Under the pieces are notes generated by a model, which saw nothing but the letters and a program-made list of their open reading frames with translations, did no database searches and was not told where the DNA came from. Both the position numbers and the translations under genes were made by a program. From Rhynchopus euleeides (Eukaryota > Euglenozoa > Diplonemea > Diplonemida > Diplonemidae), in NCBI GenBank assembly GCA_963210315.1, contig OY723305.1:1178001-1242000 (forward strand): a stretch of 64,000 nucleotides of DNA, read 5' to 3'. Shown piece by piece: positions 27,851 through 39,513 of this stretch (positions are counted from its first letter, which is position 1; each line of letters opens with the position of its first letter).

Positions 27851-28864
27851 TTTTTTTTTTTTTTTTTTTCGCGTATCCGTCAGGTGGACCACCGGGTGGG
27901 GAGAGATCCGGTGTGAGGCACTTGGGTCCGTCCAGGTGGGCAGGGGGAACCTGGGGGCGGGGGGCCTCAAAACCCGTCTACCAGTGCCGCTTCTAATCTC
28001 GTCGGTCTTGTCCCAACCACCACCAGCCAGCCCAGAACGCCCTGACGCTGCGACCTCGTCGATTTTTCCGTTTCGCCCATCCGCCCAACTCCGCCAACCC
28101 AACCAGCCCTACCCTTTCTCCCAGTCAGGGCGGTACTCACACGAGCGGCAAAGCGCTGGGGGAGGGGGGGGGGACATCAATAGGGGAGGGGAGGGGAGGG
28201 GGGAGGAAGGGAGGGGAGGAAGGGGGGGGGGGGGTTATGTTGTTTCTAACCCAGACCTGCTGTGCAGAGCCCGGGGGAGGGGGTGGCCAGCCCCTGTCTA
28301 ACCATTCACAACGGCCACCTGCACACATCTATGAAAGGGGGGGGGGGGGGAAGGTCCCGGGGGGGGGGGGGGGGGGGGGGGTGGTGGGGGTGGGGACGCT
28401 GCTCCGCCTACTCGCCCCGCTCCACCTCCGTCTGCAGCTTGCGCATGTAGACGCGCAGGCTGACCCCCGGCTCCCTCGTCTGGTTCCCGGGCTCGGCCTG
28501 CGCGCCCCCTTGCAGGATGCGCGCCTGCAGCCACTCCGCCGCTACGTCACCTGCCACCCTGGGCGAGAGGGGGCAAAGGCCATAGCTGGGGTGGAAGCAG
28601 TGCCTCCACGCCTCGACGGTGCGGGGGATGGCTCCTCCCATCGAGACGCAGGGGGCCATGCCGCGGGCCCGCGCTACCACCCCCTCGGCCCAGACACGGG
28701 ACGCCGCAAGCTCCTGCAGAGCGGGGATGTTCGCCGCGGGCGTCTCGTCGTCCCCGTAGGCGTCGATGGCCTGGAGGTCGTCCTCGGGCTCCCACACGTT
28801 CGCCGGGTCGTCGTCGAACTCCATGGGGCCCGCCGCGTCACCCTGACGCAGCTCCTCCAGGCGT
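27851..28864 (-). mobile_element. 5'-truncated copy of LINE-B with poly(A) tail
   Basis: A T-run of about 20 bp on the plus strand (the poly(A) of the minus strand) is followed by sequence nearly identical to 56568-57596, and the match ends abruptly at 28864. CCCATTTT flanks the copy (27846-27853 and 28865-28872), as expected for target-primed insertion. Differences from the full copy are mainly in homopolymer length and in the number of GGGGA units. Confidence 0.9.
28411..28864 (-). pseudogene. C-terminal fragment of the LINE-B protein
   Basis: The frame matches the last about 150 residues of the LINE-B protein (RLEELRQGDAAG...QTEVERGE) without stops. The seven codons before it come from flanking DNA (an ATG there is fortuitous). 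It lacks reverse transcriptase, endonuclease and OTU domains, so it cannot support its own movement. Confidence 0.85.
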
Positions 28865-28872
28865 CCCATTTT

Positions 28873-30083
28873 AGATGCCAATAACCCTTGTTTGGGGTCG
28901 GAAAATTTTTTATTACAATTTTTTCAAGTACATCCGGGCCCCTAAGGGGGGGGGGGGTGTTTTATTTATCGGGTAACTTCACACACACCACACCACCACA
29001 CTCTAAAAGCTTCACATCCCGCACAGGTCCTGCCCTACCCCCACCCCTTCCCCCCCTGGGAAGGGTCATTTGTTGAACATCTCGGTTCCTACCGCAAGGC
29101 ACTAAGTGGTTGGGGGGGGAGGGCATGTGATGGAGGGGTGCGGGAAGTGAATGGAGGGGCGGGGGTGGGAGAGGAAGCGGGTCACATGTGCCTCACGCAG
29201 AAAGGGGGGGGGGGGAAGGGTGGCAACAACACAGGCGTCCCCATCCCCCCCTCCTCCCCCCACCCCACCCCTCCCTGCAAATCCCCTCTGATGAACCCCC
29301 TCTCAGCAGCGGATAGCGGCCGGCTGAGGGGAAGGGGGGGGGGTGGGGGAGGCACGGAGAGCTGGGGCTTAGACGTATTATTTGGCAAAACCTAAACAAC
29401 TGGGGGGGGGGTTTGATCGTCGAGAGGGAATGGAAAAGTAAATCTCCCAGCACCTTCTCAAAACCTAAACAACTGGGGGGGGGGGGGGAGCTCAGGTATG
29501 GGGGGTGGGGTGGTGGCGGCGGAAAGGGGGGAAAAGAGGCTGTGCATGGGTGCATCGGGGAAACCACTGCAAAAATTCGCTTCAACTCCCGAGGGGCAGA
29601 GCCGCTGCGGCACGACAGATCTAAGAATTCGTGTAACCCCGCCCCACTGAGCACGCGTGCTGTGTGTGCTCAACAAACAAAGGGGGGGCAGATTCACAGT
29701 TCACAGGCGGGTGGCAATCCGGCATGCGACAACCTAGGCAACAATACTCAACCCGCCACAGCGCCAACCCCCCTCCCCCCACACGATAATGAGACAGGCA
29801 CCACCGCCACCACCACCCCCTCCCCGCCCCGCCCCCCAGCTCCCCCCCTGCGCGCAATGTGAGAGGAGATGAGGCGAAACACTCATCCCAGCCCCGAGGG
29901 GGCGTCCCATCCCAGGTGTATCGCAGCTACCACTCGCAGCCCTGCCGTTCGTCCCGTTGGTCCGCTTGGGGGGCATCGCAGGGGAGGGCACGGCGCTGCG
30001 CAGGGTTGGGCTGCTGCAGCGTGGGCAGATGTCTGGCCCGGAGCTGCTGCGGGAGGTGGTGTCGTTCAAGCAGCACCCCCTGT
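28873..30083. other. Low-complexity spacer, no supported gene
   Basis: It has many G and C runs. A short duplication of AAAACCTAAACAACTGGGGG occurs at about 29389 and 29461, 72 bp apart, with the 35-bp motif shared with 25.8 kb between them. No frame has a recognisable domain. Confidence 0.4.
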
Positions 30084-31840
30084 TCAGTTGCTTGTCTTCT
30101 TGAGGAAGCCTCTGTGGTGCTGCGAGTAGATGTAGTACTCAAAAGTGCGGTCGATCTCCCAGTTCTGGTTTGCCCTGCGGTGGGGTGGGGTGGGGTGGGG
30201 CGGTGGTGGGTTGAGAGGGACCAGCGGGGGAGGGGGTGGCAAGAAAGTGGACTCCTTCCGCTTGTTTTGTGGTTGGAACGCTCAGCCTCAGCAACATGTG
30301 CTGGAAAAACAAATCAGCTCCGATCGGGGAATGGCAAGGAAAGCTGCTACCAAAATAACAACAACTTCCCTCTGTTCCGGATCGAGAGTCGTTCGGAAAG
30401 ACATACTTGATGAACTCGTCGACAGAGCGCATGGGGCCGAACTTCAGACCGCCGTACTTCTTGCGGAGGCGCGAGACGAACCGGTCCATCTTTGTGTCCT
30501 GCACAAGCATGTAGGACCCCACAGTCACATATTTGTAGATCACATTCATGCGGTGGAGCGTCTCTGGGTACCTGTGGGAGGCATCCTCAACCACAAGCAC
30601 CGTCTTCGCCTTGTTGACAAACTCCTCCACCTGCGCCTGGATGTCCTTCTTCATGATGTCGCCCTTGATGAAGTTGATCATGTCCGAGTCCTTCCACAGC
30701 GGGTGCTCGTTGCCGGTGATGCACCCCTCGCAGTTGCCCGCGTTAGGACCTGTCATCCAATTCTGTGTCACGGGCTTCACGTCGAGCGTCACGATCTTAC
30801 CCTGAACAGGATGGGGTGGGGGTGGAGGAGGTGATGGGATGCAGGGTGAATGAAAGCGGGCACAGAAAGACGATATCTCCCGAGGGTTCGCTCAAAACAC
30901 CATCCCGATGATATGCTTGGTTGGTGCTCTGCATTGCCCGTGCAATACCTGATCTGCCCGCCCATTCTTGGGCCCCGCAAAACCGAGCCACACCCAGCCA
31001 CATCTAAGCTTGCGGTGGGAAATATCCACATCCAGAGGGCATTGCTCTCTGGCAGGCCAATCCAGGGGCCAGACATACGTTTTTGTTGTAGTTCTGCATG
31101 ATCGAAGCGTAGAAGATGGCGCCGCCGCCGTTGTTCGTGCCAACCTCGATAATCAGATCGGGCTTGACGCGCCACAGCATGTCCTGGATGGCAAACGCAT
31201 CCATGGGGTCCTGCTGGCACTTCACGCCCAGCCAGTTGATGAAGGAGAACCGCTGCCACTCCTCGAAGAAGACGTCGTGCGCAAAGGCAACCTCGTCGAG
31301 GGTGATCCACTTCTTCGGCCCGACGCGAATCCTCGCCGAACCCATGGGGACAGGGGACCTGGCGTACGCATTCTTGTCCCCAGGGAGCTGCTGCTGCAGC
31401 TTCGCGTCCTCTGCAGGGTCATAGTATGTGTTGTCTGTCTTGTAGATCTTCGTCTTCCACACGCCGCGCCCCACACGCTCGCGCCCTTTGAGCCATGCCC
31501 AGGGGGGAGAGTCTTTGCTGACAGCGCTGGCAGCGCCGCCTTCTTCCTTCACCTCATCGCCGCTCTCTGCGCTGTTGCAGTTGCACGGGGGGCACTGCTT
31601 CGAGTGGTCCGACGAAGCATCCTGCACGGTTTCCCGCTTTGCTTCCAGCTCGGAGCGGGCTTTGCTCAGGTGGTCTGACACATCCTGGAAGTTCCGCTCG
31701 CATTGTCGCAGCTGGTTGGCACAGGAGGCAGTCGACACGTTAGTGTTCAACAGGAACCCCACGTTCATCATCATCGAGACGCCACACACCACCAGCAGCG
31801 TCTTCTGTGGGGTTATCCCACTGCTTTGCTGCCGCATCAT
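30084..31840 (-). CDS. Membrane-anchored CmcI-like (cephalosporin hydroxylase family) protein
   Basis: Exons on the minus strand: 31840-31079, 30801-30407, 30174-30084. Introns start GTATGT and end in CAG, and phases agree (AAC|GGT; AA|G). The product is 415 aa. Residues about 14-31 form one hydrophobic anchor (LLVVCGVSMMMNVGFLL), followed by a charged stem with a Cys cluster (CPPCNC). The catalytic domain starts near 170 and has PDLIIEVGTNNGGGAIFYA at about 225-243, which matches the glycine-rich SAM-binding loop of the CmcI/PF04989 family, then TLDVKP, VVEDASHRYPETL, and a final FEYYIYSQHHRGFLKK typical of the family C-terminus. Members include the cephalosporin 7-hydroxylase component and sugar O-methyltransferases. 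Here the anchor suggests a Golgi or ER enzyme facing the lumen; the substrate is unknown. A second ATG at 31837 is equally possible as start. Confidence 0.85.
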
Positions 31841-33076
31841 TGTGCCGTGCGCCCTTGCCTGTGCAAGAGCTGTGTAGCTGCAACGATCATCGGGCCGTGG
31901 GGTGCAGTGCGTGGGACACAAAAGACGCTGTGAAATCACCAAATCAAAAAAAAATCGGGCGCCGACAGTACGGTGAAGGGGGAGAGAGAGACACAACACA
32001 AGAATGTGTCAGGGCCAGCGAAGCGGGTGGAGAAGCCAATGCAGAGAAAGCCAAAACTCATCGGGGGGTGGGTGGTGGGGAGCGCGGGCACGCCGTCCTG
32101 CTTCGTTTTTCTTTCCAGCTCAGAACCAAGGGGGGGGGGGGTGCTGGCGTGCCTCAGTGAAGTGCAGTGCATCGGGAGGGGACTGATCCGTAGAACACTA
32201 GGGTGCCATCCCTTGCGGAACCTCTCATCAGTCAACCTTGTCGGTGCACCTTCGGGTCTGTCACAGTCTGTCTACACTGGGGCTAGATCTGAGAGAGCAG
32301 GATTCTTTTCGGCGTGAGGAGATTGGTTGAGTGCGTGAGCGGCCCTGCCTTCATGTTACCTTCTTATGGGGGTCTGCTGCTTGCTTGCAAAGCTCCTCTG
32401 TAGGTCGCCTGACCACCATCGCGGGTGGCGGTGCCCTCCAGGCCCTCCGGGGCGTGTTGGCAGTGCTGCCGCAGGCAGCATTTCTCCTCCCCCACATCCG
32501 TTGCTGCGTCAGATCAGACAGCCTCTGAAGTGACGCCTCCAAACAGCCACACCACCCACACACGCTCCCCTCCCCCCCCCCCCCTCGCCCCTCCTGGTAG
32601 ATTGGTGCCATCGTCACCTGCGTGACGACCAAAAGGAGCGATCTGGATCGGAAGCCGCACCGAGAGCGGAAGGCAGATCTGCTGAAAAGACAAAACGGAA
32701 CCGCTGACCAAGCTACTGCCACCGGTGCCCACCCCCCCCCTCTCTCCCTCCCTGGAGCGCGGAGGTGTGGGGGGGGGGGGGGTGGGGGTGGGGGTGCACA
32801 AAAAAAACGAACCGGCACAGACCGAAAAAATATCCCCCCACGGGTTGCAACGCAAGAGACGGGTCCCGAAAGCAAAAAAAAAAATAAAGGAAAGATGGGA
32901 AAGAGGGGTGGCGAGGTTGGTTGTTTTGGTGACAAGGGCTGAAACGGATTCAGCTTGGGATTCGTGCTGAGGTCAGCTCATAGAGGGAACGAACGGAGGG
33001 GTGAGTGGATGTTATGGGTTTCTTTGATGACCGCACACAGGGCGTTCGCTCGGGGAGAAATAGGGGCCTATTTCGT
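31841..33076. other. Upstream region of the CmcI-like gene and spacer
   Basis: No gene was found. There are several G and C runs (near 32130, 32575, 32770) and the region ends at the TA that flanks DNA element 3. Frames on both strands are low in complexity. Confidence 0.4.
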
Positions 33077-33078
33077 TA

Positions 33079-33832
33079 CAGGGGGGGGTCAAATAAACGT
33101 ACTAAGTACTACTATTCGGCGAACGGGCGGGCCTAAATCGACCTCGCCAAAAAAGTATAAAATACGTTGCGAGCGAATAGACGTACGTAGTACGTCTATT
33201 CAACTTTTCCTAAAAACACTGTTTGCAGGGGCTCTGCGGGGCTATTTGGTCCACCAGGGGCGCGCTGGTCACTGCTGCGTGCCCTGGCCCAGATCACTTC
33301 GTTGAAGGAAGGCCGGGGAGCGCCTGGCTGTGGCCCATCCTCTTGAGGCATTCCGTGAGCAGATGAAAGCATCCGACGTCGTCACTATATCGACACCAGC
33401 CGAAGATATTGGCCCTGTTGGTGGATGTCACAGGTCTACGGTGAGCTTTGTCTGGGGCGGTGGTGGTGGGGACTGCGGACGCCGTAGCTGAGGGAATGCG
33501 CGGCGGGCTTCAGCAGTGGTTCTGATGCCTCTGGACCGCATGAGCTTGCGGGTTTGCGGGGCCCGTGCACCCTGGTTCCCCGAAGTGGCACCAATAGACC
33601 TTGTCCCCATTCCTTGCCCCAAAGTTTGTGGATTTGTGTGCCCCCTCCACTGGCAGGCGGTCCTCCAAAAAGAAAATCTCAAAAAAAACGAGATACTTCC
33701 CAAAAAAACGGGTGGGCAAAGTAAGTACTTGTATTCAACGGCCCAACGTGCCCCAGAGCCCCAAAAAAATAAGTACTACTATTCGGCTAAGTACTACTAT
33801 TCAACTAAGTACGTTTATTCGACCCCCCCCTG
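33079..33832. mobile_element. TA-flanked DNA element 3 (754 bp, TIR CAGGGGGGGGTC)
   Basis: The left end CAGGGGGGGGTCAAATAAAC and the right end (reverse) CAGGGGGGGGTCGAATAAAC are inverted repeats, followed on both sides by AAGTACTACTATTCGGC motifs. TA lies outside each end (33077-33078 and 33833-33834). A perfect 12-bp hairpin, GAATAGACGTAC with loop GTA, occurs at 33175-33201. There is no transposase. The size and TA flanks fit a non-autonomous Tc1/mariner-type element. Confidence 0.75.
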
Positions 33833-33834
33833 TA

Positions 33835-35730
33835 AAAAAAGATCCTGGGAAAACCCTTCTCCCACCTCTCTCCCCGGCAGTTCTCCCAAGGGGGAGAAAT
33901 TAAATAAAAAAAAGTTTCTCGGAAGTTTTTGCCTCAGGTGGGAAGGGGTTCTGAAGGAGAAGGGCAGCACCCTCTCGTACAAATTGATACCACCACGCTT
34001 CGCACGGAACGGAAATAACCCAAAGAAGCGAGATCTGAACCTGCTGGGGACCGTCGGAGCTATTGCCGGCATCAGCATGGTCAAGGCCAGAGGAGGCCGA
34101 AGCCAAGAGCATAGTGGCCTGCCACATGCGCCAGGCCGATGTACCTCTTGATCATGCTGTCTCAAGGTGCACGTTGTCTGTATGTGGTGTTCGACTATGA
34201 AGCGGACTCGGGGACGAGGCTGACAAATGTTCACTACCGTGGCCTCCGGCGGCTGGGGGGCTCCGCCCCCCAGACCCCCTGTGACCTGTGAAGTCTGTCC
34301 AACAGGAACTAACGAGCGCATATGACCGTGCCCTTCCTTCTCGAGAACCGGAATCGTCGACGGTCCGTGATCCTGTTTTGGGTTCGTCACCAACTCCCGA
34401 AGTACTCACTGATTGCCGCAAAACCTCCATTTTGCAGCCGCGAACCGCAAAATGGTCCCCTTGCGCCAAACATATATAGTACCCTGGTCTGGACCCTTGA
34501 GGCAATTTGTCTGAGGGGCCGATGTTGCATGATTTCGCGCGCGCGAAGCGCGCGCGAAAAAAAATTTGAGGCGGCAATTTTACCCCTTTCTCCCACAGTC
34601 TCTGAGGAAGGTGGGAGATAGCGAACACCCTGACCGCACACAACAAAAAAAATAACACGGACGTCGCCGGCGCGCGAGAAGAAGTTTTGATAGAGGACCG
34701 CGCGGCTGATGTGTGTCGTGTTGCTTTGTGAGCACAGCATACAAAATGTCTGCGGAAGTCTGGTGAATCCAGCAGACACAGGACACAGCTGTGTGCGTTG
34801 CTGTCGAGAGCACTATCGGCGTCAAAAGCAGGTCTGTGGGGTAGTTCGGGGCGCTCTACACTTATGCAATCACGTCTGTGGTACAGTGTAGACCGCCTCA
34901 AGAACAGGGTTGCGATCGATGTGCTCTGCACAGTGACATGAAGGACCACGTGTCAGTTGTCTCGTGCGCCAATCACTCAACAAACCCACTCCCGTTGCAT
35001 CTAATCCAGTTCCCTTAGCGAGGGACCACCTGCGCATCGTGAATTTTCCTGCATTTTTTTCGGACCACAGTTGTGATGGCAGATACAGCATCTGTGGGTA
35101 TTCCGCATTTCCGAGGACAAGACGTGCTGAGGGTTTGACATGTAAAAACTTTGAATCGCTCCCACAGCGGATCGGGGGGAGTTCTGCCGATGCCAAACAA
35201 GCAAGAGTGGAATGACCGCCCCCCCCACCCCGCCCCCCCAGTTGGGGAGGGTGGGGAGGGGGTGAATTTTTTTCCCAAAAGAAGACTTGGAGTTGCATTA
35301 TTTGTTTGTACGATCGTGCGCAGGGATACCGAACGCTGCCACGAGTTTTTTTCGTTAGAAAATCACGTTGTTCTGCCAAAAAAAACGGGGGGGCCAGTTC
35401 ACCTGTGTTGACATGCATGAGCAAAAAACCTGGGGCCCCCTCCCGAAGTGGGCTGGGGCAAAACCATCGACACTTCCGCTGAGTCGCGAGGGTGACAGCA
35501 ATAGAAAACGTGACAGCACAGGCAACACCTTCCGGAAATTGCCGATGCCTCTCCTCCAACGCCTCACTGGAGACAGAAAATGGGCACATGGTCTTTTGTA
35601 CAGCCTATCGGGCGCACCAGCCAGGCCATCCGCTGCTTTTACACAACACCGGGCGGAGCCCCGTGGCAGGGAGACGGCACTATGCAAACGTTTGGGAAGG
35701 TGTTGCGGGACGTATCACCCCACCCCACCC
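33835..35730. other. Spacer with dispersed hairpins, no supported gene
   Basis: It includes a copy of the dispersed G/C hairpin repeat at 34235-34286, a second hairpin GCGCGCGAAGCGCGCGC near 34540, and a hairpin around CCATTTTGC/GCAAAATGG near 34428-34456. None of the open frames shows a recognisable domain or splice pattern. Confidence 0.4.
34235..34286 (-). repeat. Dispersed G/C hairpin repeat, copy 1
   Basis: This reads, reversed, GGGGGGCGGAGCCCCCC flanked by AGCCGCCGGAGGCCACGG and GTGAACAT. Two more copies occur at 48519-48575 and 51108-51166. The stem is a perfect 7-bp G/C palindrome. Confidence 0.75.
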
Positions 35731-35733
35731 CAC

Positions 35734-35970
35734 ACGGTGGACTCCCACACGTCAGGGTGCACCTTTTTGGGATATCGGAATATCGGGGATCCAGACCCCC
35801 GCGAGCGGGGGTATGGACCCCGCTCGCGGGGGTCGTCTGGGCACCAAAAATAGCAGGGCAGACTCCCGCTAGCGGGGGTCCAGACCCCCGACAGCGGGGG
35901 TCCAGACCCCCACTCGCCCAGACCCCCGCCCCAGACCCCCGCTCCAGGGGGTGGGAGTCCACCGTGCACC
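35734..35970. mobile_element. MITE-like element with ACGGTGGACTCCCAC ends, copy 1
   Basis: ACGGTGGACTCCCAC at the left is matched exactly, inverted, by GTGGGAGTCCACCGT at the right. The interior is a string of GAGCGGGGGTC/GACCCCCGCTC half-palindromes and contains TGGGCACCAAAAATAGCAGG. A related copy lies at 42355-42521 in the other orientation. There is no coding capacity. Confidence 0.75.
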
Positions 35971-38900
35971 CTCCCCCTACCCCCCCACACCCCCACGCAC
36001 AGCGCAACATCAAATGGGAAGGGGGGGGGGGCGGTAACGGTGGGCAAAGAAAGGTCAACACACAGAGAAGAAGCAAAATGGCAGTTGGGGGGAGGGCCTG
36101 CCACAACGCACACAGAGAGTTCGGGCCCCATCACATTTGGCGGTGGGGTTTGGTTGGGTGGTGGTAGGGGGGGGGGGGGGGGTGTGGGGGGGAGATGACT
36201 GTAATAGCAACAAAAAGAAACGCCGTCCCTCCACCATCTCTGTGGGGGTGGGGGGAGAAGAAAAAACAAGATTCAACCCGGTTGGCAGTCAAAAGCGATC
36301 GGTGCGTCAAGTGGGGTGGGGTGGTGGAGGGGGGGGAGCGGGGCACACCGGCACAATGCGAAGAAGGTCACCAGCACGGAGACCCCCGAACATTTTTTGT
36401 AGTTTCGATTTCGGGTGTTCATTTTGAAGTATTCACGTTGGTGGATCGTGCAAAAAACACACTGTAAGTGACCCTCCTAGGCCTGCCTGATGCCTTGCCG
36501 GAGGGAGAGCATCCAGCCTGTTGGGAGGGGGGGGGGGGGGGGAAATCAATTGAAAAGGGGGGGTCTAAGAGAGGACCGCCTTTTCTTTTCGCCCTCCCTC
36601 CAACCCGCGTATCCTTCACCCGCTTTCTTTCTCCTTCTTTTCCCACCTGAAGCGCGGGGGGTGGGGGGCTAAACACGTTCCGCCCCGAGCCGGCGCTTCT
36701 TTGCTTTGTGCGCCAAACCCGGGCAATAACAAAAGCAACTCCTGCTCACATACCATGATGTGGAGAGGTTACTCTGCTGTTTTCTCTAAAATCGCTTGCC
36801 CCGCGATCCTTTTTGACACTGGCATGAGGCCCTCTTGGGATAAGAATCGCCCTTGGAGTGGTGTGGGTGGGTGAACGGTCAGAGATCTACTACGACCACC
36901 CACCTACCTCCTCCCATCTACACGCGCGCGCACGGTCATACCCATGCCCCACACGCACCCGACTATATAATGGCATGGCGGCTGGGCAGAACATACGCAG
37001 CTGCATGTGCTGCGCAAGGCAGTGCAATGCAAGGCGCTTCGAAAATCACAGTTTTTTTGTCACACCTTACGCCATTCGGGGCGTGGGGGCGACGCTAATG
37101 AACGAATCACCGTTTGTGCGCACCGCACTTGGATTTGCCGGAATTCAAATTCAAATGGGCAAAGAAAAACAGAGTATACATCGCCGTGGTCGAGAGACGT
37201 GGGAGAGAGAGGGGGGGAAGGAGGATCCCTTCGCGGTGTGCCAGCCTATCATGCCCTATGCGATGGCAGATGATGGCCCCCTCACCTCTGGGCCTCTTTG
37301 TGCACTTTGCACACTTTGAGCGAAGTATCCAACCACTCCACTCCACTCCACTCCCTCCCGCCGCTGCCCACCCGCATACGGTTCAAATTCTCTCGTGCAC
37401 AACACAGCTGGCGCAGAGGGCGTTTTGTGGTTCCCGAAGCAGCACGCACGCATGACCCCGACATGCTAGGGGAGGGACCTGCACGGCCCAGCAGGGGTTT
37501 TGGCCGGGTTCTTTAGGGCTTCGCTCACCCAAAGAGAGCACGCACGCATAGGGTGATGGATTGGTGCCGAAGAGCCGCAGTCAATCGCCCCCACCCCATC
37601 CTACCCCCAGAGAACAAGCATATCAGGAGGGTGTCCGGTACTCCGGATTTTCCTGATTTTTCCCGATTTTCCGAAAGTTTTGCCACTGGTTGACACAAGG
37701 GCAAATTTCGAGCAAAATCCGAAAATCAGGAAAAATCGGGAAAAATCAGGAAATCCAGGGGGGGCCACCGGAGACCCTCCCCGAAAAAATCCGATTTTTT
37801 TGGGTCGAAAAACTAATGCAACCGAGTGAATCTCAAGAGAGAAGGTAGCAACGACAGTTTGTGTTCTTCGAACGCAGAACACCCCACCAGCCTGCCGGGC
37901 GTGTGAAGTGTTCGCAAGGATCCGCACGGGGAGCCGGCGGCCCCCGCGTCCTCCTCCTCGCGCTTGTCCTCCTCCTCGTCCTCCTTCTCGCGTTTGTTGT
38001 TGCGCTTGGTGCCGCCCATGTTGCACCCCGGGGTGTGTAACGGGGGAGGGTTGGGAAATGGGTGAGTGGGGTGTGTCGGAGCAACGACAGCCGAATTTCT
38101 TCGAACGCAGAACACTCCACCAGCCTGCCGGGCGTGTGAAGTGTTCGCAAGGATCCGCACGGTGAAAAGTTTCCTGAGTTGGCTACGCCGAACTTACAAA
38201 AAAAAATTTTTTTCCGACCCGAAAATCTGTATCTGCGGACTGCCACACTCTGAAAAACCGAAAAATTTCCGAAAAAAATCGAAAATTTTGGCCTTTCCTG
38301 GCCTATATGGTCCCAAAGGGCCCAGGTTGCCCGGTTTTTCACCCAAAAACACCCCAAAAAATTTTCCGCCGCCCTTCGGGCGGCGGATTGGCCGCCTTCG
38401 GCGGCGTCGTCGTTTCACTCTGTACTAAGGACGTCGGTAAAGCCGAGCCCTTTGTACAACCGTTTCTCTCTGACTTCTGTCTGTCTGTCCTGTGTGCCAT
38501 CAGCGTGTCCCCGTTACAGTGATTCCGCTCCATCCCATTGAGTGTCTCTCAGTTCTGCTCGTTCTGACAGTGGAGGTGGTCTCCTGCGACTGCGTCGGTT
38601 TCTTGGCTGCCCCGTGTCTGCAGTTCCACTTGTGTCATGGACTCGTTGTGGTTACTGGTGCTCTGCAACATTTTCGCTGCTGCTCGTTAGTTCCGTCCCG
38701 TTTCATTCCCAGCTGCTCAGGGAGAGCTGCCCTGTGTTTGCCGCAAAGGGCGCTGCTGATCCTTGTTCCTCATCGCGTTGTGACTCCCATTCAGCCTGGC
38801 GGGGCAGTCTTCAGCGTTCAAACTACCTGATAGTTTCCAAAGTTCGCGGATTCCGCCGCTCATCTTGCACCATGTGGGCACCCAGCCGGCAACGATAGCC

Positions 38901-39445
38901 TGTGGCGTTGAGGCGCCATCGGCTGTCTCCCGGAGCATTTCCAACCTCACATCCGTGAGGCCGGCTACCACCCAGGTTTGTGGGTTCCATAAAGAACTCA
39001 GGCGGGTGCCGCTCTCGTACCCCCGCATGCCTCACCCGCCGCGAACGAGGGAGGCCGCCACGCATGAGGAGCTTCTCTTCGCCACCTCCCGCTGCTCGTC
39101 AGTCAGGGAGCTACACCCCGTATTTTCGGTTGAAGTTTTTTCTGATCAGAGTTGCACCCACCGTTTCTCTCCGTCCAGCCCGAGAATGTCGAACCCTGAA
39201 AAATCGACAACACCCCACATCCTGCACCTGAGACGCGGCTTCCTTATATGAGGGGCCGCGTCCAAATACACGGACTTTGCTAAACTGGACCCAACTCCCC
39301 ACACCCTTTTTTTCGCCATTTTTTCAAAAAATCCCCCAAATTTTTCCAAATTTTTCAAAAATTTCCTAAATTTAGGACACCCTCCTCAGAGTTTTCACCG
39401 GATTGTGGCTTGGGCTCGCGGACTGGCTTGCATCGCGCAGTGTCC

Positions 39446-39447
<2 letters not shown>
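35971..39447. other. Spacer with repeats, no supported gene
   Basis: Contents include G-runs, an 85-bp direct repeat (37840-37924 and 38077-38161), and paired hairpins CCGCCGCCCTTCGGGCGGCGG and GGCCGCCTTCGGCGGC near 38365-38404. A short acidic/basic frame starts at 38021 on the minus strand (MGGTKRNNKREKEDEEEDKR), but it runs into the direct repeat and I could not extend it into a gene. Confidence 0.4.
37840..38161 (+). repeat. 85-bp direct repeat, two copies about 237 bp apart
   Basis: Both copies run from GCAACGACAG through TTCGAACGCAGAACAC, CCAGCCTGCCGGGCGTGTGA to CAAGGATCCGCACGG. They differ at one position in the second half and more in the first. The spacer has Lys/Glu-rich coding potential on the minus strand only. 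Confidence 0.75.

Positions 39448-39448
<1 letters not shown>

Positions 39449-39510
<62 letters not shown>
39449..39510 (+). repeat. GA microsatellite, about 62 bp
   Basis: This is a perfect GA run. It makes spurious Arg-Glu and Leu-Ser frames on the two strands. Confidence 0.95.

Positions 39511-39513
<3 letters not shown>

Noticed and set aside
29387..29482. Telomere-like CCTAAAC motif
   Set aside because: There are only two isolated copies, in a local 72-bp duplication, with no tandem telomeric array.
37813..38038. Acidic/basic minus-strand frame (MGGTKRNNKREKEDEEEDK) as a gene start
   Set aside because: It looks protein-like for about 30 residues but then enters a direct repeat with no domain; no consistent splice continuation was found.
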